DNA of 64,000 nucleotides from contig NZ_CP006934.1 of assembly GCF_000565215.1 (NCBI RefSeq), positions 186,001-250,000 on the forward strand, in the 5' to 3' direction. Shown piece by piece: positions 33,085 through 42,982 of this stretch. Position 1 is the first letter of the stretch; each line of letters begins with the position of its first letter. The notes under the pieces were generated by a model, which saw only the letters and a list, made by a program, of their open reading frames with translations, was not told the origin of the DNA and did no database searches. The position numbers and the translations under genes were made by a program. This stretch comes from Spiroplasma sabaudiense Ar-1343 (GTDB lineage Bacteria; Bacillota_I; Bacilli_A; Mycoplasmatales; Mycoplasmataceae).

Positions 33085-34170
33085 TTAATTTATCTTTATT
33101 TCCAGTAACGGACTTCCAAGTGAAACTATCGCCAACGTCCAGTTATAATAGTCAAGACTGATTTTAAATACGGGTTTTCCCATGTTAAATTCTAATAACT
33201 CAATTGCTAGATTGCCAATGTTACTTTCTCTTCACGAATGGCTAAAATTTACAACGATATTTTGAATCGGTTCATTTCCAACTAAACGATTGTCAGAAAT
33301 ATCTTTATTCAAACCATTATTAGATGGTAAACCTTCAATTTGAAAGTTTGAATAACTTAAATGATGGTCTGAAGTAATTTGTTGATCACTTAGGTCTAAA
33401 GCAGTGGAAGTTTGATAAAAATATTTATCAGCGATCATTGCTCCCCCGATTGAATTTTCTCCCGAAAATGTCCAAATAGCACCACCACCACCAACTCCCG
33501 TTAATAGAGCGGCACTTATTAGTAAAGCAATTTTAGCTCTTCTTTTAAATGGAATTGCTATCCTTGAAACTCGTCTTTGAGAATCATATGACGCAAATAA
33601 ACCATTGGTTGATATGATTCCTAATCGATAGCACCCGACTGTCATAAACCATAAAACAATTGCTAATAGCGGAATTCCACCAACTCCAGTCATTACCAAA
33701 GGTAGCACCTTAATAAAATCATAATTTATAAATGCAAAGACAATAAATGGAATAAATGCAACTAAGATACCTATGATAGCTAATAAGAAGGTTAGTGCCA
33801 GCATCATTGGCAAGAATACTCCCAAGATCATGGTAAAGATATTTAAAAAAGTTACTCATGTGTTTTTTCAAATTTTTTCTGCAGTAGATTTTTCATCATT
33901 TTTAACGGAATTAGTATCAATATTAAATTCTTGGTAGACGTTTTCACTAATAGTGCTTACAGGTTCTAGAGATTCTAGGATATCATTAATTTGACTACCC
34001 TCAGCTAACTCAATGTTAATTTTTTCTGAATAAGAATTGATGATATCGTCACGATCGCTCTTTTCTAATAGTAATAGCGATTTTTCTAATTTTTTCAACC
34101 ATTGTTCTTTTTTAATTTTAGCCTTATCTTTTTTGGCTTTTTCGTTTTGTTCTGGATTATTTTTAGTCAT
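33085..34170 (-). CDS. HAAS (DUF1700)-domain membrane protein
   Basis: 361 residues. The charged N-terminus carries a HAAS-type three-helix domain (about residues 20-70: WLKKLEKSLLLLEKSDRDDI, then YSEKINIELAEG). Four to five membrane spans follow between about 105 and 220, and a C-terminal soluble part of about 130 residues is likely outside. HAAS domains are typically found together with PadR regulators and act as sensors or anti-repressors that bind them; this pair fits. Gly-rich span GVGGGGAIW near 217. ATG at 34170 after GAGGTAAG; an upstream in-frame start lacks such a site. Confidence 0.85.
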
Positions 34171-34189
34171 TTTTCTTACCTCAATTACT

Positions 34190-34218
34190 ATATTATAACA
34201 AGTACTATTTATTGTCAA
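34190..34218 (-). promoter_or_regulatory. Promoter and likely PadR operator
   Basis: On the minus strand, TTGACA at 34213-34218 and TAATAT 17 bp later (34190-34195), with an overlapping TATAAT. The stretch is flanked by ACTATA (34220-34225) and TATAGT (34187-34192), and ACTTG occurs twice within it, so a dimeric repressor could bind here. Confidence 0.6.
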
Positions 34219-34229
34219 GTATAGTTTTC

Positions 34230-34563
34230 AAAGTTTTTTTGCATAAAGTTGAGAAGGAATTTTTTATTAGAACTTGCAAAATCAAAATTTTAAATCAAAA
34301 TTTCAAATTTAATTAAATAAAAAAGCATGTAAACATTGTAAAATAATTTGGATAAAAAAATGTTTAAATCTAAAAAATATATTCTAATAATTTACTAAAA
34401 TTAATATCTAGTGTTTTTTTTCATAAACCGCAATTGCGAAAAATATATAAAATGCACATATTTTTAAAGACTTTAACTGGATGTTTATTTTTTAAAATAA
34501 TTGGTAGTTTAATTATGCACAACAGTTGTTAAATTAAATCTGCTAAAAAAATAATAACTTATT
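34230..34563. other. AT-rich intergenic region
   Basis: No open frame with a start and ribosome site on either strand, and no convincing terminator for the gene ending at 34564. A short palindrome CGCAATTGCG is visible near 34428. Nothing further is supported. Confidence 0.5.
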
Positions 34564-35334
34564 TTATGATTTTTCTATGGCAAAGTATTTTTCAATTGTA
34601 GCTTCCAATAAAGCCGCTTTGATATCAATAATATTTGGACCAATTAGAATATTCGCAGAATCTGGTTTTTTGATGTTTTGATTTCATAGTTTTTCAATGC
34701 TCTCAATTTGATTTTGTTTTCGAAATAAAAATTTAATAAAATTATCATAAATTAAATCGTTTTCAAAACCTCTCTTTTTTATTTTTTTTAAGCAAATGTT
34801 TCTGTTTTTTATTAAGTGGTTTAAATCATTTGTGTATTTAATTAAAATTTTATTAATTTCACTTTTTTCAATTTTATTTAAGTCAAGGTCATTTTTAATT
34901 TTAAAATTATAGCTCAGGGTTTTTAAATTACTCATCACATCTGAAGCTTTAAAATAACTTTCGCTTCCAATAAAAAGAGTATCGGGATCAAAATAAATTT
35001 TTATTATCAAAAAATAAATATAAGTTCATAAAATTAAATACGCCCATTTTTTTACTTCTATGTTCGATTTATAGTAAACAAATAAAGTTAGCAATAAGCT
35101 TAGTGAGAATGTACAGGTCATTATTACTAAAAAAAATAAGTATTTCGTTTTGAAATAATTACCTCGCTCTGTAAATTTGAGCTTTATTCTATACATGGCC
35201 AAATCTTTTTTGTAGTATTTGTTTGTTCGTTCAATTCTTTCATTGTTGACGATTATTAAACAAAATAGAATTATATTTTCAATGATTAATAAAGCGACTG
35301 CTGGTGTACATAATTTTTGGTAGAAAATTAACAT
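34564..35334 (-). CDS. Membrane-anchored protein of unknown function
   Basis: 256 residues. Two or three membrane spans at the N-terminus (about residues 9-28, 66-88 and 98-112) are followed by a charged, probably cytoplasmic region of 140 residues rich in Lys, Asn and Ile. Ribosome site GAAGGGA precedes the ATG. No domain recognised. It stands alone, without a clear operon partner. Confidence 0.7.
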
Positions 35335-35489
35335 AATAAATTTCCCTTCTAAGAATCTATCTACGACAATGATTGATACTCATTCATTTTAGTACTTAAT
35401 TTAAAAAAGTGTTGATTTAAATTATAATTATTTTTAATTTTTAACTTGTATATTATGAAGAAGGTAGTATCCTGAAAAGGAGATTAAAT

Positions 35490-35498
35490 ATGAATTAA
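35490..35498 (+). other. Two-codon ORF with a strong ribosome site
   Basis: GAAAAGGAGAT stands seven bases before ATG AAT TAA, a start followed at once by a stop, 60 bp upstream of the gene at 35558. Such a minimal ORF can stall or load ribosomes and tune the downstream gene; it may instead be the stump of a lost reading frame. Confidence 0.45.
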
Positions 35499-35557
35499 TT
35501 TAACCTGGTAGGTATTTAGTTTCAATTATTTTTAAGAGAAAGGAAGGGAATAAGTAA

Positions 35558-35914
35558 ATGAGTATATTTTTTTCAATAGTTACTGGCGGAATCAATGTTG
35601 TTAGTCCGTCACAAATTAATAATGAAAATGTGTCAAATATTAATACTATAAATTCAAATATTGAAAATAATGGAGGCAATTTATTGTTAAGTTCAAACAA
35701 TGGTAAAAATTACGATATAAGCTTTGGAAATAAGAAAGTCCCAGATACAGTTCAAGAACCAAAAAACTATGTCGGAGATCTTTTACAAATTGGCGGGGCA
35801 GTTAATTCTATGCTCCCTGGAATGCAAATTTTTCAACCCGCTTGATCAATTGCTCAGGCTTCAAATAATATCATCACTGCGATTAAACCAACACAATCAT
35901 ATTGAATTGGCTAA
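35558..35914 (+). CDS. Small protein, unknown
   Basis: 118 residues, not recognised. It begins with a weak hydrophobic stretch (MSIFFSIVTGGINVV), then is rich in Asn, Ser and Gly; the last third contains a mildly hydrophobic part with Pro (VNSMLPGMQIFQPAW). No lipobox. Ribosome site GGAAGGGA before the ATG. The composition is like a secreted or surface peptide, but the leader is too weak to be certain. Confidence 0.6.
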
Positions 35915-36044
35915 TACTTCAAGTAGATAATTTGATTTGCATATCATTTAATTGCACTTAATAAATGTCAGACAAATTAATTAAGTTTAAAAATAAATGC
36001 ACTTTGCTTTTAAAATATTCAATGTGTATTTTTCTTTACAATTT

Positions 36045-36089
36045 AATAACGCCGGCATCTCAAAATTGAGAAGCTGGGCGTTATTTTTT
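36045..36089 (+). terminator. Terminator after the small-protein gene
   Basis: Stem AATAACGCC/GGCGTTATT with an inner stem TCTCA/TGAGA, followed by a run of T. It stands 130 bp beyond the stop at 35914. Confidence 0.75.
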
Positions 36090-36234
36090 TATTGCCAAAA
36101 TTTTATCTTAATCAGATTTATAAAATATTTCTCACCTAGAATGGTGATTTTTTATAATTATGACATTCTCTTCAAATAGGATTAGAAGATTAGTGTGATT
36201 TTTATTTATGATATACTATAAAAAAGGAGAAATA

Positions 36235-36630
36235 ATGAAAGTAAAATATTATAAAAAAGCTAGAATTTGTAATTTTGTATTTATCGGTATCATTGCTGCT
36301 TTGTATGGATTTTTTGGAGGATATTCCGCAGTCCTAACAATAATATTGTTATCTTATCAAAGCTTCTGGGCAGGAGTTACTTTTACATACTTTTGTTTCG
36401 CTACAGGCATAGCAATTTTGTTACTAGTCATGCCGATCACGATTGAAATTTATCTAAAAAAAGATATAAAAAATCAGAATTTTCCCGGCCATAAAAATAT
36501 TGCCTACATGGCAATGGCTTTTTGTCCTATACTTGGAATCATCACAGGAATTTTTATTCTTGAGGGAGACAAAATCATTGAAGGAGATAATAATCCGCCA
36601 GTCGATAACGAGGCGCAAACCCTGAATTAA
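36235..36630 (+). CDS. Three-span membrane protein, unknown
   Basis: 131 residues. Spans at about residues 12-33, 40-70 and 92-113, followed by a short acidic tail with Pro (EGDNNPPVDNEAQ). Start set by AAAGGAG before the ATG at 36235; an earlier in-frame ATG at 36208 overlaps the promoter-like TATACT. No family recognised. Gap of 115 bp to the HAD operon. Confidence 0.7.
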   Translation: MKVKYYKKARICNFVFIGIIAALYGFFGGYSAVLTIILLSYQSFWAGVTFTYFCFATGIAILLLVMPITIEIYLKKDIKNQNFPGHKNIAYMAMAFCPILGIITGIFILEGDKIIEGDNNPPVDNEAQTLN

Positions 36631-36745
36631 ATATTAATATTTCATAGCAATTATTGAACCCAATAGTAATCAAAAAAATAAAGTCAATCGTGAAAAGGTA
36701 AAAATCGCTTAGACTGTGTTATATTTAAGTATAAAGGGGAATTTT

Positions 36746-37582
36746 ATGAGAAAAGATCTTATTATTTTTAGTGACCTAGATGGCACAGCATTGGGGGATA
36801 ATCATTTATTTTCAACCGAAACTAAAAATACTGTATCTAAACTATATGAAAATGGCATATATTTTTGTCCTATTACAGCAAGATCACCAGTTGATATCCT
36901 AAATCAGGGTAAGATTTTAAAACTAGATCAATATGGAGGTATAATTGCAGGAGCAAACGGCGCTAAAATATATGATTTTAAAACAAAAAAATGAATTTTT
37001 GAAAGCTATATTGATCGAAACACTATTGAGACCATTTTTAAAGAAACTTTTGGTAAAATTGGCAAAATTAAGGTCCATTATTTTGCTGATGACACTGTTT
37101 ATGTATACGGAATGGGAGAAAATTCAAAATACTGAAGTGATTTAATGAAAATGGATTATAATATAATAGAAACAGTTGTTGAGATTACTAAACCCATTAC
37201 TCATTTGACAATAGTCTTGGAAAAAGACTCAACAGATGAAAATGCCGAACAATTTTTTCAAAATTATATAAACAAATTACCCAATGTTGACATTAAAAAA
37301 TATACAAAGCGCGTGTTTGAGGTAATTAATAAAGGCGTTAATAAAGGGCTAGCAGTAAGAAAAATTTGTGAATACTTAGGCTTTGATAAAAAGACTTCGA
37401 AATCTTATGCTTTTGGAGATAGTTTTAATGACTTTGAAATGTTTGAAAAGGTAAATGTTGGAGTTGCGATGGAAAATGCCATTACTCAATTAATTGAATT
37501 GGCAGATGATAGAACAAAAAACAACAACGAAAATGGAGTTTCACAATATATAGAAAATGTAATTTTAAAAGATTGCAAATAA
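36746..37582 (+). CDS. HAD-superfamily hydrolase, Cof type
   Basis: 278 residues. Motif I FSDLDGT supplies the nucleophile Asp and the general acid; motif II is probably the Thr of PITARS; motif III is a Lys in NKGLAVRK; motif IV GDSFNDFEMF binds Mg. The C2-type cap between about 85 and 195 places it in the Cof/HAD-IIB group, which dephosphorylates sugar phosphates and related small molecules. First gene of a HAD-trxA-HAD operon (13 and 7 bp gaps). Confidence 0.9.
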
Positions 37583-37595
37583 AGGAGAAAATATT

Positions 37596-37901
37596 ATGTC
37601 AAAAATACAAATAACATCAGTTGATAATTTTAATGATGTAATAAAAACAGATAAGGTACTAGTTGATTTTTATGCAGATTGATGTGGTCCATGTAAAATG
37701 ATTGCACCAATTTTAGAGGAAATTTCAAACGAACAATCACATACAAAAATCGCAAAATTAAACGTTGATGATATTCCTGAAGTTGCTCAAAGCTTTCAAG
37801 TTATGTCAATTCCTACGCTAATATTATTTGAAAATGGTAAAGTAAAAGAAAGGTTAACTGGATTTTTTCCCAAAGAAAAAATCTTAGATTTAATTAAGTA
37901 G
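37596..37901 (+). CDS. trxA: Thioredoxin
   Basis: 101 residues, the usual size. Active site WCGPC (Cys30 and Cys33), the cis-Pro loop SIPTLILF, and the buried Asp in VDFYADW are all present. It reduces disulfides of target proteins such as peroxiredoxins and ribonucleotide reductase. It lies between two HAD phosphatase genes, with a good ribosome site AAAGGAG. Confidence 0.96.
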
Positions 37902-37908
37902 GTATTTT

Positions 37909-38727
37909 ATGATAAAAATGATAGTTGTTGATATTGACGGAACCTTGGCACTAAAGAAAAGTAAAGTTTCTAAAGAAAATATCGCGGCCATCCAAAAGGC
38001 TAAAGATCAGGGAATTTCTGTTGTTATCGCCACAGGTAGAAACATAACAAAAATTAGAAAAGTTGCTGAGCAAATTAATTCACACAATGATAAAAGTCCG
38101 ATTATTTCTTTAAATGGGGGAATGATTCACTATTGGGACGAAAACAATGACTTAAACATCACATATAAAAAAGGATTTGAAAAGTCACAAAGTGATATAG
38201 TTTTTGAAGCGGCAAAACAAAACAAAATACTTTTATTTTCTTATTGTGAAGATGACAGATATGCTTATGTTAACAAAAAGCGTGGTCTTTTTGTATGAGT
38301 GCTACGAAGAATAAGTAAAAGAAAAGCACTCCTTTTTGATAAAACTGATAAACCAATGACAATAATGAAGTTTATTTGCTATGGTAAAAGCGAGAACATG
38401 AAAAGCTTTCGTCAGGAAATGGAAAAGCATAAATTTGAAACTTTTTCTTGAAGTTATATTGCTAAAGGAACTACAAATCTTGAAGTGAACCCTCCTGGTG
38501 TTGACAAGTCAACTGCTTTAAAAATGGTAGCAGATAAAATGAAAATCAAGCCAGAGGAAATCATTTATTTTGGAGATGGTGAAAACGACTTAAGAGCTTT
38601 GCAGTGATCTGGAACTGGAGTAGCGATGGGAAATGCACCAGATGCCATCAAAGAGAGTGCAAACGAAGTTACCTTGCATCACAAAAAACATGGCGTGGCT
38701 GTTAAAATAAACGAAATATTAAAATAG
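37909..38727 (+). CDS. HAD-superfamily hydrolase, Cof type
   Basis: 272 residues. Motif I VVDIDGT, motif II Thr in IATGR, motif III Lys in GVDKSTALK and motif IV GDGENDLRAL are intact, with a C2 cap in between. Likely a soluble small-molecule phosphatase. Third gene of the operon; the ATG is 7 bp after the trxA stop. One of three Cof-type paralogues in the window (with 36746 and 47958). A strong terminator follows. Confidence 0.9.
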
Positions 38728-38740
38728 TTTTTAAAACCTT

Positions 38741-38770
38741 AACCTTTTGATTCATCAGTCAAAAGGTTTT
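38741..38770 (+). terminator. Terminator of the HAD-trxA-HAD operon
   Basis: Ten-pair stem AACCTTTTGA/TCAAAAGGTT followed by seven T. Confidence 0.85.
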
Positions 38771-38784
38771 TTTATTTTCAAAAT

Positions 38785-38812
38785 AAAAACCATAACTTTA
38801 AGTTATGGTTAA
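38785..38812 (-). terminator. Terminator of the AlaX-type gene
   Basis: Stem AACCATAAC/GTTATGGTT with a TTAAA-type loop, followed on the minus strand by a T-rich run. Confidence 0.75.
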
Positions 38813-38821
38813 AAAAACACT

Positions 38822-40192
38822 CTATTCTTCTAGGGCTGACTTAATGGTTTTAAAATCCTCTTTTGCGGGAGAAAAAATTTGAATAATAAGAGGCCCGCCC
38901 CCACCTTTAAAGCCGGTTTTATCAGCCAACTTTTCATCAAATCATAATTTAACATTGAAGTTAGCTTTTTGATTGCAAACCAAGACTGCATTACTGTTTG
39001 TTTGACCTTGGTTTGCTAAAATAATAACTTTTTCTGGATTTTCATTTGCCAACAATGACGCCTTAGAAATCAATAATTTATTTGTATAATTTTCATTGCT
39101 GGTTTCAATATAATAAAATTTGTCTTTAATAATCTTTGGCTGAAAATCTTGACTTAAAAACTGTTTAATATTTTCTTGCTCCAGATTTTTTAAAAATTTG
39201 TTAATAAGGGCTGTAATATTTAAGCCAATCTCATTTAATTCTTTAATAGCAATGTAATTATTTGCCTCTACCAAGTTTCTAGCAACTTTTAACTGTTCAT
39301 CAAAACTATCTCTCATCCCAGCTTCTAATGCCTTTGAAATTTGGCTCTCTATTTCTTTAAGGCGGTCTTCTAATTTAGTTTTAAAGTAATTCTTCGCAAC
39401 TGCAGGATTTGTTGTCATATCAATAATAACTGCTTTATTTGTTTTGGTAAAATTCATAAACCAAATTTTTTTCAACTCTTCGGTACTGTCAATATGAGTT
39501 CCGCTACACGGTTCAATAACAATTCCGGGAAACTCCACCATTCGAACCATTTCACCGGGAGCTATTTTTGTAAACTCAAATAAATAGTTCTTAGCTTCTG
39601 CTTCTTCTTGGGTAACAAAAAAGATTTTTGATTTAATTTTTTCTGGAATTGTTTTACTATTAATTTGCTCAACAGCCTTCAAAACCAACTGGGGAGTTAT
39701 CATTTCATCATTGCAAAATTGTAGTTGATACCTCTCATCATTTAATTTACTCCCAAGCTCTTCAACATAATGGCCAACATTGTTTAAAATTGTTTGTCAA
39801 GTAATGTGTAAAGCGGAATGATTAAGCGAGGAATTATACCTAAAATCTGCACAGACTCTCAAGTCAACTAAATCTCCAATTCTAAGTTCTTGTTCGCTCA
39901 GGTTAACTTCGTGAATGAAATATCCTGGAATAACATCTTTTCGAACGTCAATTATTTCGATTTCAACTTGATTAAAGATTAAGTGTCCCTTATCGCTATC
40001 TTGGCCTCCAGATATTGCATAAAATGGTGTTTGATCAAAAATTACAAACCCAGTCCCCGTTAAATGTTGGACTCCAATTCCTTCTTTATTGTAAAGACCT
40101 AGAACTTTAGCTGAAGCATCGAGGTTTTCATAACCAATAAATTTTGTTTTTTCAAGATTTAAAGGCTCTAGTTTTTTTAATAATTCAATCAT
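38822..40192 (-). CDS. Stand-alone alanyl-tRNA editing protein (long AlaX type)
   Basis: 456 residues, aligning to the C-terminal half of alanyl-tRNA synthetase but without the aminoacylation domain. The zinc and substrate site is complete: NHSALH (HxxxH), and CSGTH corresponding to CxxxH. FYAISGGQ matches FYAEKGGQ of AlaRS. The last section with GFKGGGGP is a DHHA1 domain, which makes this the long form. Such proteins hydrolyse Ser- or Gly-tRNAAla made in error, in trans. A complete alaS with its own editing domain is at 50636. ATG at 40192 after AAAGGAT. Confidence 0.88.
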
Positions 40193-40360
40193 GATTTTTA
40201 AATCCTTTCGTTTGTTTGATTTTAACATAAATCAATTTTTCAAAAAAATTACTTCAAGAGAATTTAAATTTTTTAATATAATTTATAAATTATATTACTG
40301 GTAATATAAAGCCTTTTTTTGTAAAAATCAAGGTATAATAATTTAAAAGGAGAATAAAAT

Positions 40361-40519
40361 ATGAGTGATTTCAATTCAAAATGTTTTAAATGTGTTGCTG
40401 AGCAACAAAAAAATGGAGCCCCGAAGGGTGCTGCTGGAATTCTATTTGGTAAGATGCAACAAGGCTTAGTTGGTGGAGTTGATGATGAAATTTTTGTTTG
40501 TGCAAAACACAGCAAATAA
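40361..40519 (+). CDS. 52-aa CCCH zinc-finger-like protein
   Basis: 52 residues; ribosome site AAAAGGAGA and a TATAAT-like box about 35 bp upstream support it. Cys8, Cys11, Cys47 and His50 form C-x2-C-x35-C-x2-H, a plausible zinc site holding a Gly-rich loop (GAPKGAAGILFG). No family recognised. The GIY-YIG gene starts 8 bp after its stop without a ribosome site of its own, so the two are translationally coupled and probably linked in function. Confidence 0.7.
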   Translation: MSDFNSKCFKCVAEQQKNGAPKGAAGILFGKMQQGLVGGVDDEIFVCAKHSK

Positions 40520-40527
40520 TCAATAAT

Positions 40528-41229
40528 ATGAATTATGATAAATTAATGGCAACATTAAAATTGGATTCTTCCAATTTTAATGATGACGAAAAACACTTGT
40601 TGTATAATTCTTATACAAGATATCGTCTACTAAGACAAGCTAAACTACATAACAACCCCAAAACTAACCACTTTGCCCAAGATTTTCAAAACCGCTTAGT
40701 AACTAATATTGAAGCGAATTTCAGAGTTTTTAGTTACAAAGAAATTTTTGAAACTAAAAAAACAGAAGATTTATTAGGGGCTGGAGTTTATTTAATTTAT
40801 CTAAAAGATAAATCAGGGAATGTTGTCTTAACATATGTTGGAGAATCCAAAAATATTTGAGTACGTTGAAAAACGCATTTAAAAGATATTAATCCTAAAA
40901 CAAGCACTAAACGTAAGCGCTTATATTCAAAATTAAAAAAGCTCTTTCGTGAGCAAAAGTTAAATTATGAGAATGTTCAATTTGTTAAAATTGTTGATCA
41001 AAGTGATGCCAATCAAAGATTATTTAGTGAAGCTTACTTTATATATAACTTTAAGTCGCCAGTAATAAATGCTAATAACAAAAATTTGAATAGTCGTGCA
41101 GCTTGTACAAGTGGTCATGGTAGAATGGCTAGCTGCTTAACTTATCAAATTAGGGAGAAAGAAGTAATCCCGGTAGTACAATTTAGATGCCGCAATCAAG
41201 AATGTCGCATTAAATTTGAAATCTTTTAA
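40528..41229 (+). CDS. GIY-YIG domain protein, putative nuclease
   Basis: 233 residues. A helical N-terminal part of 80 residues precedes a GIY-YIG fold: GVY (86-88), YVG (103-105), Arg113, His117 and Glu168 in FSEAYFIYNF are the expected catalytic positions. After about residue 190 a Cys-rich tail (Cys193, Cys203, Cys221, Cys226) looks like a second metal site. This is not UvrC: there is no UvrB-binding or RNase H-like domain. Start ATG 8 bp after the small CCCH gene. Role unknown: DNA repair, restriction or RNA cutting are all possible. Confidence 0.8.
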
Positions 41230-41265
41230 AAAAATCATTTATAATAGAAAAAAGGAGACTTTGAA

Positions 41266-42615
41266 ATGATATTATTAAATTCAAAAAAAGAGTTTGAGCT
41301 AACTTTAAAAGCTATTGATAAAAAAAATATAAAAAATACTTTGATTTCTACAGACGAAGGAAGTGTAACATTAATTTCTGAGGACAAGGCCTTTTATCTT
41401 ACAGTCGATACAGCACAGTGTCTTTATAAAGGGATTTCAAAAGGTCTGTCAGACTTCTTTAAAAACCAAAAACACGATATAAATATTGATGTTGAGTCAT
41501 TTTTACAAATAGATTCAAAAAAAGGGGATGCTATTTTTGATGCTATTGTTGAAACTGCGTTTTTTGAAAATCATGATTTAGTTTCATATAAAGAAAAACC
41601 CCAACCCAAAAAAGATATCAATCTAATTTGCAAGTCTGATAGAAGTAATCGCTTTGAAGAAGAAAAAATTAAAATGGAATTTGTAAACTTTACTAGAGAT
41701 TTACAAGATACTCCACCAAATTTAGCTACAAGTGTAATGATCGCTGATAAAATTTCAACAAAAGCAAAAGATATCAAGGGATTAAAACTAACTGTTTATA
41801 ACAAAAAACAAATTGAAGACTTAGGAATGGGTTTATTGTTATCTGTTAATGCTGGAAGTTATGTAGAACCACGAGTAGTTGTTCTAGAATATGTTGGCGA
41901 TCCAAAACAAGAAAAAATCGGACTAGTTGGAAAAGGAATTACTTTTGACTCTGGGGGATATTCTTTAAAACCTTCAAATTTCATGGAAGGTATGAAATTT
42001 GATATGTCCGGAGCTGCAATAATGCTTTCAACTGTAATGGCTTTGGCCAAAGCGCAAGCAAAAACTAATGTTATGGCGATCGGATTATTTACAGATAATC
42101 GTATCGGAGGTCATGCAACTCTAGTTGAATCAGTAATTAAAAGTATGAACGGGAAAACTGTTGAAATAACCAATACAGATGCTGAAGGGCGTTTAGTATT
42201 AGCTGATGGAATAACTTATGCTGTTAGAGAGAGTAAAGTAGATAAAATAATTGATGCTGCAACCCTGACAGGGGCAATAGTTATCGCATTGGGAAAATGA
42301 CAAACAGGAATGTTTTCAACAGACGACGCTTGATACCAAGCGGTTGCTGATGCTGCTAAAAAAGCCCATGAACCAGTTTGAAGACAACCACTAATTCCAG
42401 AACATTTAAAGGCAATTCAATGTTCTCCGGTTGCTGATTTGGTTAACTCAGAACCAGGTCGTAACGCTGGAAGTTCAACTGCTGCGGCATTTTTAAATTC
42501 TTTTGCCGAAGGTAAACCATTTGTTCACTTAGATATTGCTGGAACAGCTGATAACGGAAAACGTGGAACTGGTGTTATGATTAAAACTCTATTTGAATTA
42601 TTAAATAAAAAATAA
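41266..42615 (+). CDS. pepA: Leucyl aminopeptidase, M17, copy 1
   Basis: 449 residues. The M17 catalytic domain (from about 130) has GKGITFDSGGYSLKP with the metal-binding Lys and Asp, FDMSGAA, and the signature NTDAEGRLVL at about 302 with the Asp and Glu ligands. It removes N-terminal residues from peptides in the cytosol using two metal ions; hexameric in the family. The N-terminal domain is weakly conserved. Ribosome site AAAGGAG. A second gene of identical length lies on the opposite strand at 42983; the two converge on a shared gap. Confidence 0.95.
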
Positions 42616-42667
42616 TTTACTTTATAAAATACACCAAAATTAATATTTAAAAGTAGCAATCCTTATT

Positions 42668-42697
42668 GGACACCATTGAAAATTGGTGTCCTTTTTA
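42668..42697 (+). terminator. Terminator of aminopeptidase copy 1
   Basis: Eight-pair stem GGACACCA/TGGTGTCC followed by T-rich sequence. Confidence 0.85.
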
Positions 42698-42773
42698 TTT
42701 GCTTCATCAACGAAGCTGGATTTATGATTTAAATCAAAAATAAAAAATGTAATTTTATTTAAAAGCCTTCTAC

Positions 42774-42801
42774 TTGAAAATGGATAGCTATCAATTTTCA
42801 A
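42774..42801. repeat. 28-bp near-perfect palindrome
   Basis: TTGAAAAT, a variable base, GATAGCTATC, a variable base, ATTTTCAA: symmetric except for one pair. It is not followed by a T run on the plus strand. Possible protein-binding site or cruciform; function unknown. Confidence 0.5.
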
Positions 42802-42879
42802 TCAATTTTTACATTTAAAACAAGGGGGCTCGGTTATTTTCTCTTTAAGATCTTGTTAATACGAATTTTTTATCAAAAA

Positions 42880-42934
42880 AAACCAACCTTTATTGAAAAC
42901 CTTTTGGTTAACTTAGGGTTGATACCTCTTTTTG
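42880..42934. repeat. Dispersed hairpin element, copy B
   Basis: The arms AACCAACCTTTATTGA and AGGGTTGAT match copy A at 15970-16020. In both cases it lies downstream of a minus-strand gene, here the second aminopeptidase. Confidence 0.45.
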
Positions 42935-42982
42935 TTTTTATATTCGGGTTTTTAATTTGTAAAAAACTTTCTAAAAATTAAA

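Larger units (their letters stand above)
42616..42982. other. Gap between the two aminopeptidase genes
   Basis: Holds the terminator of copy 1 (42668-42697), a hairpin GCTTC/GAAGC near 42701-42715, a 28-bp near-perfect palindrome (42774-42801) and a copy of the dispersed hairpin element (42880-42934). No gene is supported. Confidence 0.6.

Noticed and set aside
40498-40527. GTG-type upstream start for the GIY-YIG protein
   Set aside because: It would overlap the small CCCH gene; the ATG at 40528 fits coupling to that gene better.
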